Shown: positions 1 to 7,774 of the stretch, in pieces
Position numbering within the stretch: position 1 is the stretch's first letter
How the letters are laid out: every line of letters starts with the position of its first letter
NCBI GenBank assembly: GCA_017483305.1
Contig: JAFULC010000017.1
Coordinates: 1-54,751, forward strand
Source: Clostridia bacterium
Lineage (GTDB): Bacteria; Bacillota; Clostridia; Oscillospirales; CAG-272
Reading direction: 5' to 3'
DNA length: 54,751 nt
Position numbers and translations under genes: made by a program
The notes under the pieces: model-generated
What the model was told of the DNA's origin: nothing
What the model saw: the letters and a program-made list of their open reading frames with translations, nothing else
Databases searched by the model: none

Positions 1-2
1 CC

Positions 3-1091
3 GAAGAGACCGAGACGCAAAAGCCCGAGATCGTTATGTCTGACGATCTTGCCGATCTTACCTTTATGCTTTGCGGAGAGGTTTATCAGCTTCCGATGTC
101 CTATTCAGAGCTTGAGGCGAATGGGTGGCAGGTCGTTGCCGGCGCGGGAGAGGCACACGCGGATATGCTTCTGTTTAGCCACGTTTCTGCAAGTGTCAGA
201 ATGGTTCAGGGCATTCAGGAGATAAAGGTAACCGTTTATAACCCCAGCGAAAATTCTCGTGCGGTCAAGGATTGTATAATGACGTCGATCTACGTGGAGG
301 AGAGCGGATATGCCGACTTTTCAATAGCGAAGGGGATAAGTATTGGAGCGAGCGAGGAGGACGTGGTAAACGCCTTCGGCGAGCCCGTTGATGTTAATTT
401 TTACGCGACCAAGGTATGTGGGTATCTTCATAAAGATTATGACAAATCCAGAGTTTCGTTTTACTATGCTGAAGGCAAATGTACTGCCATTGCGTATTAT
501 GCGGACGTTCCGGAGCATGAGTCTACCGAAACAAATCTCACTGTTCCGCCGTGCGTTTCGGAATACCTTGCTCCCTCGGAGCTTGGAAACGATATTTTAT
601 CGGGCAGATTTCAGCTGTTTGACGGGATGATTGGAAATCTTCCTGTGCCGCTTGCAACTTTTCTTGATAACGGCTGGGAGACCGACGCCGATCTATCCAA
701 CAGCCTGGCAACAGGAAGGCATACCAGGTTTGCTATTCAAAAGAACGGAGTGACTTTTGACGTCACCGTTATGAATTTGGGCGAATGGAAGACCGTTCTG
801 AGTAACTGTATGGTTACGGGTATATGGATAGAGACGGACGGTAAGGATGAGCCAAGCGTTATCACGCTTCCGGGAGGTATCTGTACTGGCGGCACCTATG
901 ATGAGCTGAGCAGCAAGCTTCCCACTGAGCGCTTCAGAACTTACGAGACAGATACCCGCCTGGTTTACATTCACAATCCAAGCTCTACTGATCTGGCGGC
1001 TAAGGTCGGAACTGTGGAATTCAAGTTTGATAAGACCAACGGAGAAAAGCCGTGCTGCTACGTATACATAGAATGTGACACAATCCGATAA
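3..1091 (+). CDS. TIR-anchored protein paralogue, C-terminal part (5' cut by window edge)
   Basis: The frame is open to the window edge. The codons before the first ATG (36) encode EETETQKPEIV, the same acidic linker found in the middle of the next gene, so the ATG at 36 is very probably internal and this is the 3' part of a longer gene. About 350 residues of the C-terminal half are present. They hold two copies of a repeated domain, each opening with a G-x-Y/I-x-LP...L-x-NGW pattern (GEVYQLPMSYSELEANGW, then GMIGNLPVPLATFLDNGW). By analogy with the neighbour this part lies outside the membrane. Its stop is 23 bases before the ATG of the next gene. I do not recognise the repeat domain. The missing upstream part is inferred to hold a TIR domain and a membrane helix. 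Confidence 0.75.
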   Translation, partial: EETETQKPEIVMSDDLADLTFMLCGEVYQLPMSYSELEANGWQVVAGAGEAHADMLLFSHVSASVRMVQGIQEIKVTVYNPSENSRAVKDCIMTSIYVEESGYADFSIAKGISIGASEEDVVNAFGEPVDVNFYATKVCGYLHKDYDKSRVSFYYAEGKCTAIAYYADVPEHESTETNLTVPPCVSEYLAPSELGNDILSGRFQLFDGMIGNLPVPLATFLDNGWETDADLSNSLATGRHTRFAIQKNGVTFDVTVMNLGEWKTVLSNCMVTGIWIETDGKDEPSVITLPGGICTGGTYDELSSKLPTERFRTYETDTRLVYIHNPSSTDLAAKVGTVEFKFDKTNGEKPCCYVYIECDTIR

Positions 1092-1114
1092 AGGTCTTTT
1101 TGGAAAGGAACAAA

Positions 1115-2986
1115 ATGGGAAAACAAAGCAATAGGGTGCCGGCGTACGGCGGAGATAATCCATATATATTTATCAGCTATTCACACAAGGACACCGCCAG
1201 GGTGTTGCCCGTGATTGCGGCGATGCAGGACAAGGGATACCGTATATGGTATGACCAAGGCATCGAAGCGGGAAGCGAGTGGTCAAACAATATCGCAAAG
1301 CATCTGCGCGATTGCAGCGCGTTTGTCGCATTTGTGTCAAAGTACAGTATGGCGAGCGAGAACTGTCTTGACGAGATAGCCTACGCCAAGAGCAACAACA
1401 AGCCCTCTCTTATGATATTTCTTGAGGAAGAGGTCGAGCTTCCTGCGGGAGTAGAGATGCAGACGGCACGCTTCCAGAGAATGTTTTATACCGAGGATAC
1501 CGACATTGCCGGATTTGTTGGTCAGGTTGAGGGCGCAAGGATGCTTTCGGCTTGCCGCGGTGATGATGCCTATGAGTACTATAACAGCGTGCGCGAAGGT
1601 GCGGCACACGGAAATAATGTCGGTGGGGGATCGAAGGTAAGGAAGCTTCGTGCGGCGATGATAGTTGGCGGAGCAGTCGTTGTGATCCTTTTCGTCGTGT
1701 TTGCTATCTTTATGATGTCTCAAAGCAGCTCCCAAAACGAGGATATGACGTCGGAACATACCGACACAGAAACGACCGAGTCTGAAAATACGAATGAGTC
1801 CGAGAACACGACTGCCGAGGACACACAAGAAGAAACCTCCGAGGAAACCTCGGTTGAAACGGAGCCTGAAGAAACTGAACCCGAAGAGACCGAGACGCAA
1901 AAGCCCGAGATCGTTATGTCTGACGATCTTGCCGATCTTACCTTTATGCTTTGCGGAGAGGTTTATCAGCTTCCGATGTCCTATTCAGAGCTTGAGGCGG
2001 ATGGGTGGATGCCTGCGGAGCGGACTATCACTATCAATGGTACGCCTCAGCTTTGCTTGGATATCCTTGTGGGAGGTCATTCAAGCACCAGTCTGTCTAT
2101 CGTGAAAAACGGAAATGAAGTAGCGTGCGAGGTTTATAATCCAAGCGGAGACGCAAGGAAAATTAAAAACTGCATCGTGGTCTCTATTATCGTCGCGGAG
2201 CAGAACAACGTCGATTTTGCAATCGCAAAGGGAATAAAGGCGGGAGATGATGAGAGTGCCGTAAGAGAGGCATTCGGTATTCCTTCTTACTCGTCCGCGG
2301 GGATGATGCGTTATAATTTTGAGGATCGCAGTGTGACTTTTTCGCATCGCACAAGCAACAACGCCATAATAGAACTTTATTCGATGCACGGCGTGGAGTT
2401 TGAAAATACCGAGACCAGAACCGAGCGCCCCGATTATCTTAACGAATACGTAAAGCCCGACGAGCTTGGCGACGATATCCTTTCGGGAAACGTGGAGCTG
2501 TTTGACGGACTTGTGATACGCATGCCTGCACCTCTCTATGAATTTTTGGATAACGGCTGGGAGATAGCTTCCGCACCGTCAAGCTATGTGGTGAGCGGCG
2601 GAGAGTCCGAGTTGACTTTGCAGAAGGATGATCACGTCATAAAGGTCACCTTGATGAATTATTCTGATTATCAGACTACCCTTGAAAACTGTGCGGTTAT
2701 AAAGCTTGCCGCGGAAACAAGCACATTTTCTCCTCAAAAGATCGTTACGCTTGCGGGCGGAGTTTGCCTTGGCATGAGCTACGAGGAGGTAAAGGCACAT
2801 CTGCCTATGGATAATTTTGAGGAGCGGGAGGGTACCTCCATATATTCGGATTTCTATTGGTATTCCGGACATACCACTACAAGAATGCAGAGTATAAAGG
2901 TTCAAGTGTCTCGCGAGTACTTCGATCATCCCAATCGCGTATTTTATTACGTTGAAATAAAGGCGAAGTGGGTAGAGGAGCCGTAA
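1115..2986 (+). CDS. TIR-domain membrane protein with two-repeat ectodomain
   Basis: About 623 residues. The ATG at 1115 is chosen over TTG 1100 because GGAAAGG lies 6 bases before it. Residues about 12-135 form a TIR domain: YIFISYSHKD at strand A, IWYDQGIEAGSEW, then SENCLDEIAYA, whose Glu (about residue 87) matches the catalytic Glu of TIR NADases. A single membrane helix lies near 180-202 (MIVGGAVVVILFVVFAIF) after basic residues. This predicts a cytoplasmic TIR domain and an external C-terminus. A Thr/Glu-rich linker follows (about 203-267), then two copies of the G-x-Y-x-LP...NGW domain also seen in the upstream paralogue. Signalling or NAD cleavage on an external cue is inferred and not shown. 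A defence role is possible, but no effector or nuclease gene adjoins it. Confidence 0.85.
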   Translation: MGKQSNRVPAYGGDNPYIFISYSHKDTARVLPVIAAMQDKGYRIWYDQGIEAGSEWSNNIAKHLRDCSAFVAFVSKYSMASENCLDEIAYAKSNNKPSLMIFLEEEVELPAGVEMQTARFQRMFYTEDTDIAGFVGQVEGARMLSACRGDDAYEYYNSVREGAAHGNNVGGGSKVRKLRAAMIVGGAVVVILFVVFAIFMMSQSSSQNEDMTSEHTDTETTESENTNESENTTAEDTQEETSEETSVETEPEETEPEETETQKPEIVMSDDLADLTFMLCGEVYQLPMSYSELEADGWMPAERTITINGTPQLCLDILVGGHSSTSLSIVKNGNEVACEVYNPSGDARKIKNCIVVSIIVAEQNNVDFAIAKGIKAGDDESAVREAFGIPSYSSAGMMRYNFEDRSVTFSHRTSNNAIIELYSMHGVEFENTETRTERPDYLNEYVKPDELGDDILSGNVELFDGLVIRMPAPLYEFLDNGWEIASAPSSYVVSGGESELTLQKDDHVIKVTLMNYSDYQTTLENCAVIKLAAETSTFSPQKIVTLAGGVCLGMSYEEVKAHLPMDNFEEREGTSIYSDFYWYSGHTTTRMQSIKVQVSREYFDHPNRVFYYVEIKAKWVEEP

Positions 2987-3025
2987 TAAAACGGAACATA
3001 ATCAATATGAAGGCGGTGCGGATAT

Positions 3026-3832
3026 ATGGCAAATGTGGCGGATATTATAATTTTTGGCGGGCAGAGCAATATGGAGGGGCAGACCGAGGTGCTTTCGGAG
3101 TGTGAGGTCGTAGAGGGTGCGTTTGAATACAAGCTCATCGGTGACAGGCTTGTTCCTCTCCAAAATCCCGTTGGCGAGGATATTCGCTATGACGGGCTTG
3201 CCGGAGAGACTTTTATGCAAAATACGGATGCAGGGAAATGGCTTGCCGATCACGTTCTCGGAAGCGCGTGCTACGGGAATACCAATATGGTGCCGTCGTT
3301 TTGCAGGGCATATATAAAGGAAAGGCAAACCGACGTTATTGCGGTTCACGCCGCGAAGGGAAGCACGGTTATCAAAGATTGGCTCCCCGACTCCGACGGG
3401 TATCGCGCGATAGTGACGAAGGCTGCCGCGGCGATCAAAAGGGCAGAAAAGGAATACAAGATCGGTCATATTTATTTCGTCTGGCTTCACGGCGAGAGCG
3501 ACGCGGTCTTTGCTAACAGCAAGGAGAATTACAAGGATAGCTTGCGCGCTTTGATGGGCGGTCTTTCCTCGGAGCTTGGTGTGGAGAGGTTTGGCATTAT
3601 ACGCGTGGGCGCGTTTACGAACGACGAGCGCGATTTTGAGATAATTTACGCGCAAGACGAGATCTGCGAGGAGGATGGGCGCTTTTTGATGCTTTGTCGC
3701 AAGGCTTTGGAGTTCAACAAGATGCCCGAGATGATGAATCCTTACGTGGACGGGCATTACAGTGCTCGCGGGCTTGAGGAGCTTGGAAGGATCGCGGGCG
3801 GTGTTCTTGGGGGATTTAGCAGGGGTGCTTGA
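3026..3832 (+). CDS. SASA-type (sialate O-acetylesterase-like) SGNH esterase
   Basis: 268 residues. The N-terminus carries IIIFGGQSNMEGQ, the GQSNM block of the SASA/DUF303 carbohydrate esterase family, with Ser14 as likely nucleophile. HGESDA in the middle matches the second conserved block. Near the C-terminus DGHYSARGLEELG supplies the His, although Asp and His are only two residues apart instead of the usual DxxH. There is no signal peptide, so it probably works in the cytoplasm on acetylated sugars. AAGGCGG precedes the ATG. It lies 39 bases after the TIR gene on the same strand and could be co-transcribed with it. I infer removal of O-acetyl groups from sialic acid or a similar sugar; the substrate is unknown. 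Confidence 0.75.
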   Translation: MANVADIIIFGGQSNMEGQTEVLSECEVVEGAFEYKLIGDRLVPLQNPVGEDIRYDGLAGETFMQNTDAGKWLADHVLGSACYGNTNMVPSFCRAYIKERQTDVIAVHAAKGSTVIKDWLPDSDGYRAIVTKAAAAIKRAEKEYKIGHIYFVWLHGESDAVFANSKENYKDSLRALMGGLSSELGVERFGIIRVGAFTNDERDFEIIYAQDEICEEDGRFLMLCRKALEFNKMPEMMNPYVDGHYSARGLEELGRIAGGVLGGFSRGA

Positions 3833-3908
3833 AGATTTTAAATTCGGCAACGAGTACATGAACAAAAGGGGAGAATGATTTTGGAACGCAAAATTCGGGA
3901 AGCAAGCG

Positions 3909-4157
3909 CCTACCCGAACGGATTCAGAACCCATGCACACGCTCGCAGGCGATTGTGGTGAACGATTCTCATTGACATTCGGATAACTCTAAAAGTAAAA
4001 GAAGGGGGAGAGCCCCCCTTCTTTTACTTTTGGCCTACCCGAACGGATTTAGAACCCATACACACAATCGCAAGCGATTGTGGTGAACGATTCTCATTGA
4101 CATTCGGATAACTCTAAAAGCAAAAGAAGGGGGAGAGCCCCCTTCTTTTGCTTTTGG
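3909..4157. repeat. Two tandem 124-125 bp repeats, each holding a tRNA-Arg 3' end plus terminator
   Basis: Copy A is 3909-4033 and copy B 4034-4157; the intact tRNA continues the series at 4158. Each copy starts with the 16 bases that form the 3' acceptor and T-arm of the tRNA (cctacccgaacggatt) and ends in an 18-bp hairpin with loop AGAG. The arms differ between copies in a paired way: AAAAGTAAAAG/CTTTTACTTTT in A and AAAAGCAAAAG/CTTTTGCTTTT in B. Copy B also holds a 9-bp hairpin, CACAATCGC-AA-GCGATTGTG (4060-4079), which is imperfect in A. See findings. Confidence 0.9.
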
Positions 4158-4231
4158 CCTACCCGAACGGATTCGAACCGTTGACCTTCAGAGTCGGAGT
4201 CTGACGCGCTATCCAGCTGTGCCACGGGTAG
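4155..4231 (-). tRNA. tRNA-Arg (anticodon CCG), CCA encoded
   Basis: Read on the minus strand the gene folds as a full cloverleaf. The acceptor arms are CTACCCG and CGGGTAG. The D arm is GCAC-AGCTGGATA-GCGC. The anticodon arm is TCAGA-CTCCGAC-TCTGA, with anticodon CCG reading CGG (Arg). The T arm is AACGG-TTCGAAT-CCGTT. The discriminator is G, followed by an encoded CCA. It is followed downstream by a 18-bp hairpin that is likely its terminator. Confidence 0.95.
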
Positions 4232-4248
4232 ATATTTGTGCATAGAAC

Positions 4249-4277
4249 AGTATACCATATTTTCAGACGGTTTTCAA
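4249..4277 (-). promoter_or_regulatory. Promoter of tRNA-Arg
   Basis: On the minus strand TTGAAA, a 17-base spacer ending in TGG, then TATACT. The -10 box ends 17 bases before the first tRNA base. Confidence 0.75.
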
Positions 4278-4399
4278 GTGCTTTTGTAAATTTTGGAGGC
4301 GATTTTGCTACTGTTATTAAGTCGACCGCGAGAAATATGTCGAAGGTCGGAATCTTTTCCCGAATCTGCTTGAATTGGGGTCTGAAAATCAAAAAAATC

Positions 4400-4447
4400 A
4401 CCGCAGAGCTGTCTGACGGCGTTTTTCGCGCCGACGAGTTCTGCGGT
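4400..4447 (-). terminator. Terminator after the CPBP protease gene
   Basis: On the minus strand ACCGCAGA pairs with TCTGCGGT around an inner CGGCG/CGCCG stem, and the structure is followed by a T-run (GATTTTTTTGA). Confidence 0.7.
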
Positions 4448-4457
4448 GGTCTAATAT

Positions 4458-5465
4458 TTAAGCGAGAATGCCGATAACCATTGTCGCGACATAAAGAGCA
4501 AGGGTGATTATCGCGCAAACAAGGGTTGGTGGGAAGATAAACGCGCTTTTTGTTTCGATAAGCAGCTCGCGAAGCTTGATCCTTGGCACTTTGGAAGGGA
4601 TTTCTCCGTCTTTTATCTTTTCCGTCTTCATCCGATAGACTCTTGCCGATTCGGAGACGAAGAGTGCGGTGCTTATCAGCCACGCGCCGATAATTATGAC
4701 GGTAAGCAGGGCGGTGTTCTGCGCCGATATGAAATATTTTGACACGTTGGTTGCCAAAAAGAGCGCGTAGAGGTTATATGCAAGGTGCACTATGATACAC
4801 GAGAGGAGCGAGCCTGTTGTGAATCTCACGAAGCAATAGGCCAGCGCGCAAAAGAGTGCGGCGGGGAGCCCGCCGAGCGTGAACGCGAAAAATGCCGACA
4901 AAAGCGAGGAGATGCAGGCGGCGAGCCCTTCGCTGATGCCGCAAAGCTCACTATAAACTATCCCTCTGAACACTAATTCCTCTATTACGGCGGGGATGAC
5001 GGCGTAGACGACTACAAGATACAGGACGTTTACGGTATACTCGTTTTCGCCTGCGGTGAAAGTGCCGAGCAGGGTGAAGCCCTTTGCCGAGGCGTAGACT
5101 CCGCCGAAAATAATATTGAGGAGAAGTGCCGTTGTGATGACGAAAAGTGCGGAGAAAATCAGGAAAAACACGTATTCGTGCCCGATCTTTGCCATTCCGA
5201 CTCTTTTGAGCTGCGCCGAGAGCTTCTTTTCGGGGCAGAGGAGCAGCATACAGAGGTATGCCGGGATCAGCATAGCGACAAGCTGCGCCATAATGGGCGA
5301 CAATAGGTCGTTGCCGAAGGAGAAGATGAATCTGTCGATGATCATTGCGATGAAGGCGACCGCCATACAGACGGTCACGAGCAATATTGGCAGAAAGGCT
5401 CTTTCGTCGGGCTTTGCAGGGATCTCTCCTATCGTCTTTTTGATTTTTTTTATTCTGTTTTTCAT
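4458..5465 (-). CDS. CPBP family intramembrane metalloprotease
   Basis: 335 residues, strongly hydrophobic with about eight predicted membrane segments. AVIEELVFRGIVYSEL carries the EExxxR motif of the CPBP (CAAX protease and bacteriocin-processing, formerly Abi) family. IIVHLAYNLYALF supplies the later His and Asn of the active site. The family cleaves peptides within the membrane, and in bacteria roles range from bacteriocin immunity to membrane protein processing; the substrate here is unknown. It starts 3 bases after the stop of the DJ-1 family gene, so the two form an operon driven from 6053-6081. A hairpin terminator follows. Confidence 0.85.
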   Translation of the reverse strand: MKNRIKKIKKTIGEIPAKPDERAFLPILLVTVCMAVAFIAMIIDRFIFSFGNDLLSPIMAQLVAMLIPAYLCMLLLCPEKKLSAQLKRVGMAKIGHEYVFFLIFSALFVITTALLLNIIFGGVYASAKGFTLLGTFTAGENEYTVNVLYLVVVYAVIPAVIEELVFRGIVYSELCGISEGLAACISSLLSAFFAFTLGGLPAALFCALAYCFVRFTTGSLLSCIIVHLAYNLYALFLATNVSKYFISAQNTALLTVIIIGAWLISTALFVSESARVYRMKTEKIKDGEIPSKVPRIKLRELLIETKSAFIFPPTLVCAIITLALYVATMVIGILA

Positions 5466-5468
5466 TAT

Positions 5469-6011
5469 TTATTTTGCAAATACAGAGGCTTTGATCTGCT
5501 CGGCGGTGTCGTTGCCCTTGAGCGTGCGGACGAGCTCGAGTCCAAAGTCGAGCGCGACGCCCATGCCCTTGGCGGTGATTATGTTGCCGTCGCGGACTAC
5601 GGTCTCGGTCTCTGATACCTCTGCGCCCTCGAGATACTCTTCAAACCCGGGGTAGCAGACCGCCCTTTTGCCGCTAAGATATCCGCGCTTGCCAAGCACC
5701 ATGGGGGCGGCGCAGATAGCGCAGAGGAACGCGCCCTTGCGCGAGGCGGCGCGAAGCGCGGTGTCGACGGTCTTGGACTGGTCGAGATTGCTCGAGCCGG
5801 GCATTCCTCCCGGGAGAATGATCATATCGGGGGTTGAGTCGCGGTAGAGCACGTCGGGAATATCTGCCTGGACGGTGATTCCGTGCGCACCGATTATCGT
5901 ATCCTTGCCGATTCCGACCGTGGTGACCTCAAGTCCTGCACGGCGGAGAATATCAAGCGGACAGAGTGCCTCGACCTCCTCGAAGCCGTCGGCTAAAAAC
6001 ATATATATCAT
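5469..6011 (-). CDS. DJ-1/PfpI family protein
   Basis: 180 residues, the usual size for a single-domain DJ-1/YajL protein. The N-terminus MIYMFLADGFEEVEA holds the conserved acidic residue pair, LPGGMPGSSNL is the GG block, and LCAICAAP carries the nucleophile-elbow Cys (about residue 100). The family includes chaperones, glyoxalase III and deglycase activities acting on methylglyoxal or protein thiols; sequence alone does not separate these. AAAGGA precedes the ATG by a normal distance. It is the first gene of a two-gene operon with the CPBP protease. A perfect promoter lies upstream on the minus strand. Confidence 0.85.
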   Translation of the reverse strand: MIYMFLADGFEEVEALCPLDILRRAGLEVTTVGIGKDTIIGAHGITVQADIPDVLYRDSTPDMIILPGGMPGSSNLDQSKTVDTALRAASRKGAFLCAICAAPMVLGKRGYLSGKRAVCYPGFEEYLEGAEVSETETVVRDGNIITAKGMGVALDFGLELVRTLKGNDTAEQIKASVFAK

Positions 6012-6052
6012 AGCTTTTCTTCCTTTCGGGTATTGCTTTCTTATCTATAAAA

Positions 6053-6081
6053 ATTATAACACACGCGCACTCTTTTGTCAA
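6053..6081 (-). promoter_or_regulatory. Promoter of the DJ-1/CPBP operon
   Basis: Minus strand TTGACA, 17-base spacer, TATAAT. It is divergent from the MATE promoter 43 bases away, so the two transcription units share one control region. Confidence 0.85.
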
Positions 6082-6123
6082 CGCGGGGCAGGGAAAGATT
6101 TTAATTTATTTTCCCGAAAGGGC

Positions 6124-6152
6124 TTGACCTTTGGTTTTTCAGGTACTATAAT
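6124..6152 (+). promoter_or_regulatory. Promoter of the MATE exporter gene
   Basis: TTGACC, 17-base spacer, TATAAT, about 48 bases before the start codon. Confidence 0.8.
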
Positions 6153-6199
6153 TAAAATGAGGTAGTTTGCGGACGATTGCACAATGGAGGCGATTTTTA

Positions 6200-7627
6200 A
6201 TGGCGACCAAAGCTAAACAGCTTTACGATATGACCGAGGGGGCTTTGCTCCCGAAGCTTATAAAATATTCTCTGCCGCTGGTTGCGACCGGAATTTTGCA
6301 GGTCTTTTACAATGCGGCGGACATGATAGTTGTGGGAAGATATGCGGGCGACTTTGCGATGGGCGCGGTCGGCGCGTGCGGATCTCTTATCAATCTTATA
6401 ATAAACGCGTTTATCGGTCTCAGTGTCGGAACGAGCATTTGTGTTGCTCACGCGATCGGTGCCAAGGACGATGAGAGAGTGAAAAGGCTTGTACACACCT
6501 CGCTTTTTCTCGGTGTGGTTTTCGGAATAGCGGTCGGTGTATTCGGATTCTTTATGGCGGAGCCGCTATTACGAATGATGGAAACGCCGGAAAGCCTACT
6601 CGTTGAGGCAGTGCCTTACATGAGAGCTTATTTCGTCGGCGTTCCTGCGGGCTTGATCTACAACTTTATGGCGGCGGCGTTGCGCTCGTCGGGAGACTCC
6701 AAGCGGCCGCTTATCTTTCTTGCTCTGGCGGGAGTTCTCAACGTAGTGCTTAATCTCGTGATGGTGCTCGGCTTTGGAATGGGAGCTATCGGTGTCGGAA
6801 TTGCGACGAGCGCTTCACAGGTCGCGTCGGCGGTTATGATAATCGTCTTTTTGCGGAGAACGAGCGGTCCTTGCCGCATCAGGCTTCGCGACACGAGGGC
6901 ACATAAGAGAGAGCTTGCCGAGATCGTTCGCACGGGTGTGCCTGCGAGCATACAGAGTGTGGTATTTTCTCTATCGAACGTGCTTATTCAGTCGAGCATT
7001 AATCTGTACGGCGACGTTGTGGTTTCGGGCAACACTGCGGCGAGCAACATTGAGTCGTTTATTTACGTTTCGATGAACTCCATTTATCAGGCGACTCTGA
7101 CCTTCGTCGGACAGCACGTCGGAGCAGGGAAGCTTGAGAGGATAAAGAAGATCGTGGTTTTGTCAGTTGTGCTGGTAAGTGTTATCGGTCTTGCCTTCGG
7201 AATGCTTGCATACGTTTTCCACGAGCCGCTTTTGGCGATATACAAGCCCGGGGACGACGCGCTGACGGCGGCGATGCGTCAGGCTGGAGCGAACCGAATG
7301 AGCATTATTGCCACGACCTACTTTTTGTGCGGAATTATGGACGTTTTAAGCGGCACTCTGCGCGGAATGGGAAAATCGGTTTTGCCGATGGGGGTTGCGA
7401 TATTTGGCTCGTGTCTGCTCCGCATAGCCTGGATATACACGGTCTGTCCGTTGTTTGAGGGGAATATCGCTGTGCTTTACGCGGCTTATCCCGTTACGTG
7501 GGTCGTGACCTTGCTCGGTCATCTTGCTTGCTGTATCGTTGCATATCGGCGTATGGTGCGCCTGCGCGACGCGCGACTTGCCAAGGAAAACTCGGCTTTG
7601 GGCGAGGCGGCAACGGCAGAGGTCTGA
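6200..7627 (+). CDS. MATE family efflux transporter
   Basis: 475 residues with about twelve membrane helices, the standard MATE size. The start is ATG 6200 and not TTG 6167, because GGAGG lies 9 bases before 6200. The N-terminal stretch LPLVATGILQVFYNAADMIVVGRYAG is a typical MATE first helix pair, and the second half repeats the pattern (IQSVVFSLSNVLIQSSIN). MATE proteins export drugs or metabolites by antiport with H+ or Na+. The C-terminus is short and charged. It is transcribed alone from its own promoter, divergent from the DJ-1 gene. No adjacent regulator hints at the substrate. Confidence 0.9.
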   Translation: MATKAKQLYDMTEGALLPKLIKYSLPLVATGILQVFYNAADMIVVGRYAGDFAMGAVGACGSLINLIINAFIGLSVGTSICVAHAIGAKDDERVKRLVHTSLFLGVVFGIAVGVFGFFMAEPLLRMMETPESLLVEAVPYMRAYFVGVPAGLIYNFMAAALRSSGDSKRPLIFLALAGVLNVVLNLVMVLGFGMGAIGVGIATSASQVASAVMIIVFLRRTSGPCRIRLRDTRAHKRELAEIVRTGVPASIQSVVFSLSNVLIQSSINLYGDVVVSGNTAASNIESFIYVSMNSIYQATLTFVGQHVGAGKLERIKKIVVLSVVLVSVIGLAFGMLAYVFHEPLLAIYKPGDDALTAAMRQAGANRMSIIATTYFLCGIMDVLSGTLRGMGKSVLPMGVAIFGSCLLRIAWIYTVCPLFEGNIAVLYAAYPVTWVVTLLGHLACCIVAYRRMVRLRDARLAKENSALGEAATAEV

Positions 7628-7686
7628 TTTTGGGCGATTTATAATAAAAAATTGCTTCTTCGGGACAAAAAATCTTTTAATACCAC

Positions 7687-7715
7687 TTGATAAATTTGTA
7701 ATTTTGTGGTAAACT
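7687..7715 (+). promoter_or_regulatory. Probable promoter of pgk
   Basis: TTGATA, 17-base spacer, TAAACT. A perfect TATAAT overlaps just downstream (7715-7720) but has no -35 box at normal distance. Confidence 0.55.
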
Positions 7716-7774
7716 ATAATTTGGTAAACAATTTGGCGAAATGCCGATCAAAATAAGAAAGGCGGAATTTTATT

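Noticed and set aside
3909-4157. CRISPR-like or extra tRNA genes
   Set aside because: The repeat period is 125 bases with nearly identical interiors, not repeat-spacer. The tRNA remnants lack the 5' half and have an extra T-loop base.
3833-4457. Integrated prophage or genomic island at tRNA-Arg
   Set aside because: No integrase, phage or plasmid gene is present on either side in this window.
6012-6199. Riboswitch in the leader of the MATE gene
   Set aside because: The leader after the promoter is only about 40 bases and shows no fitting structure.
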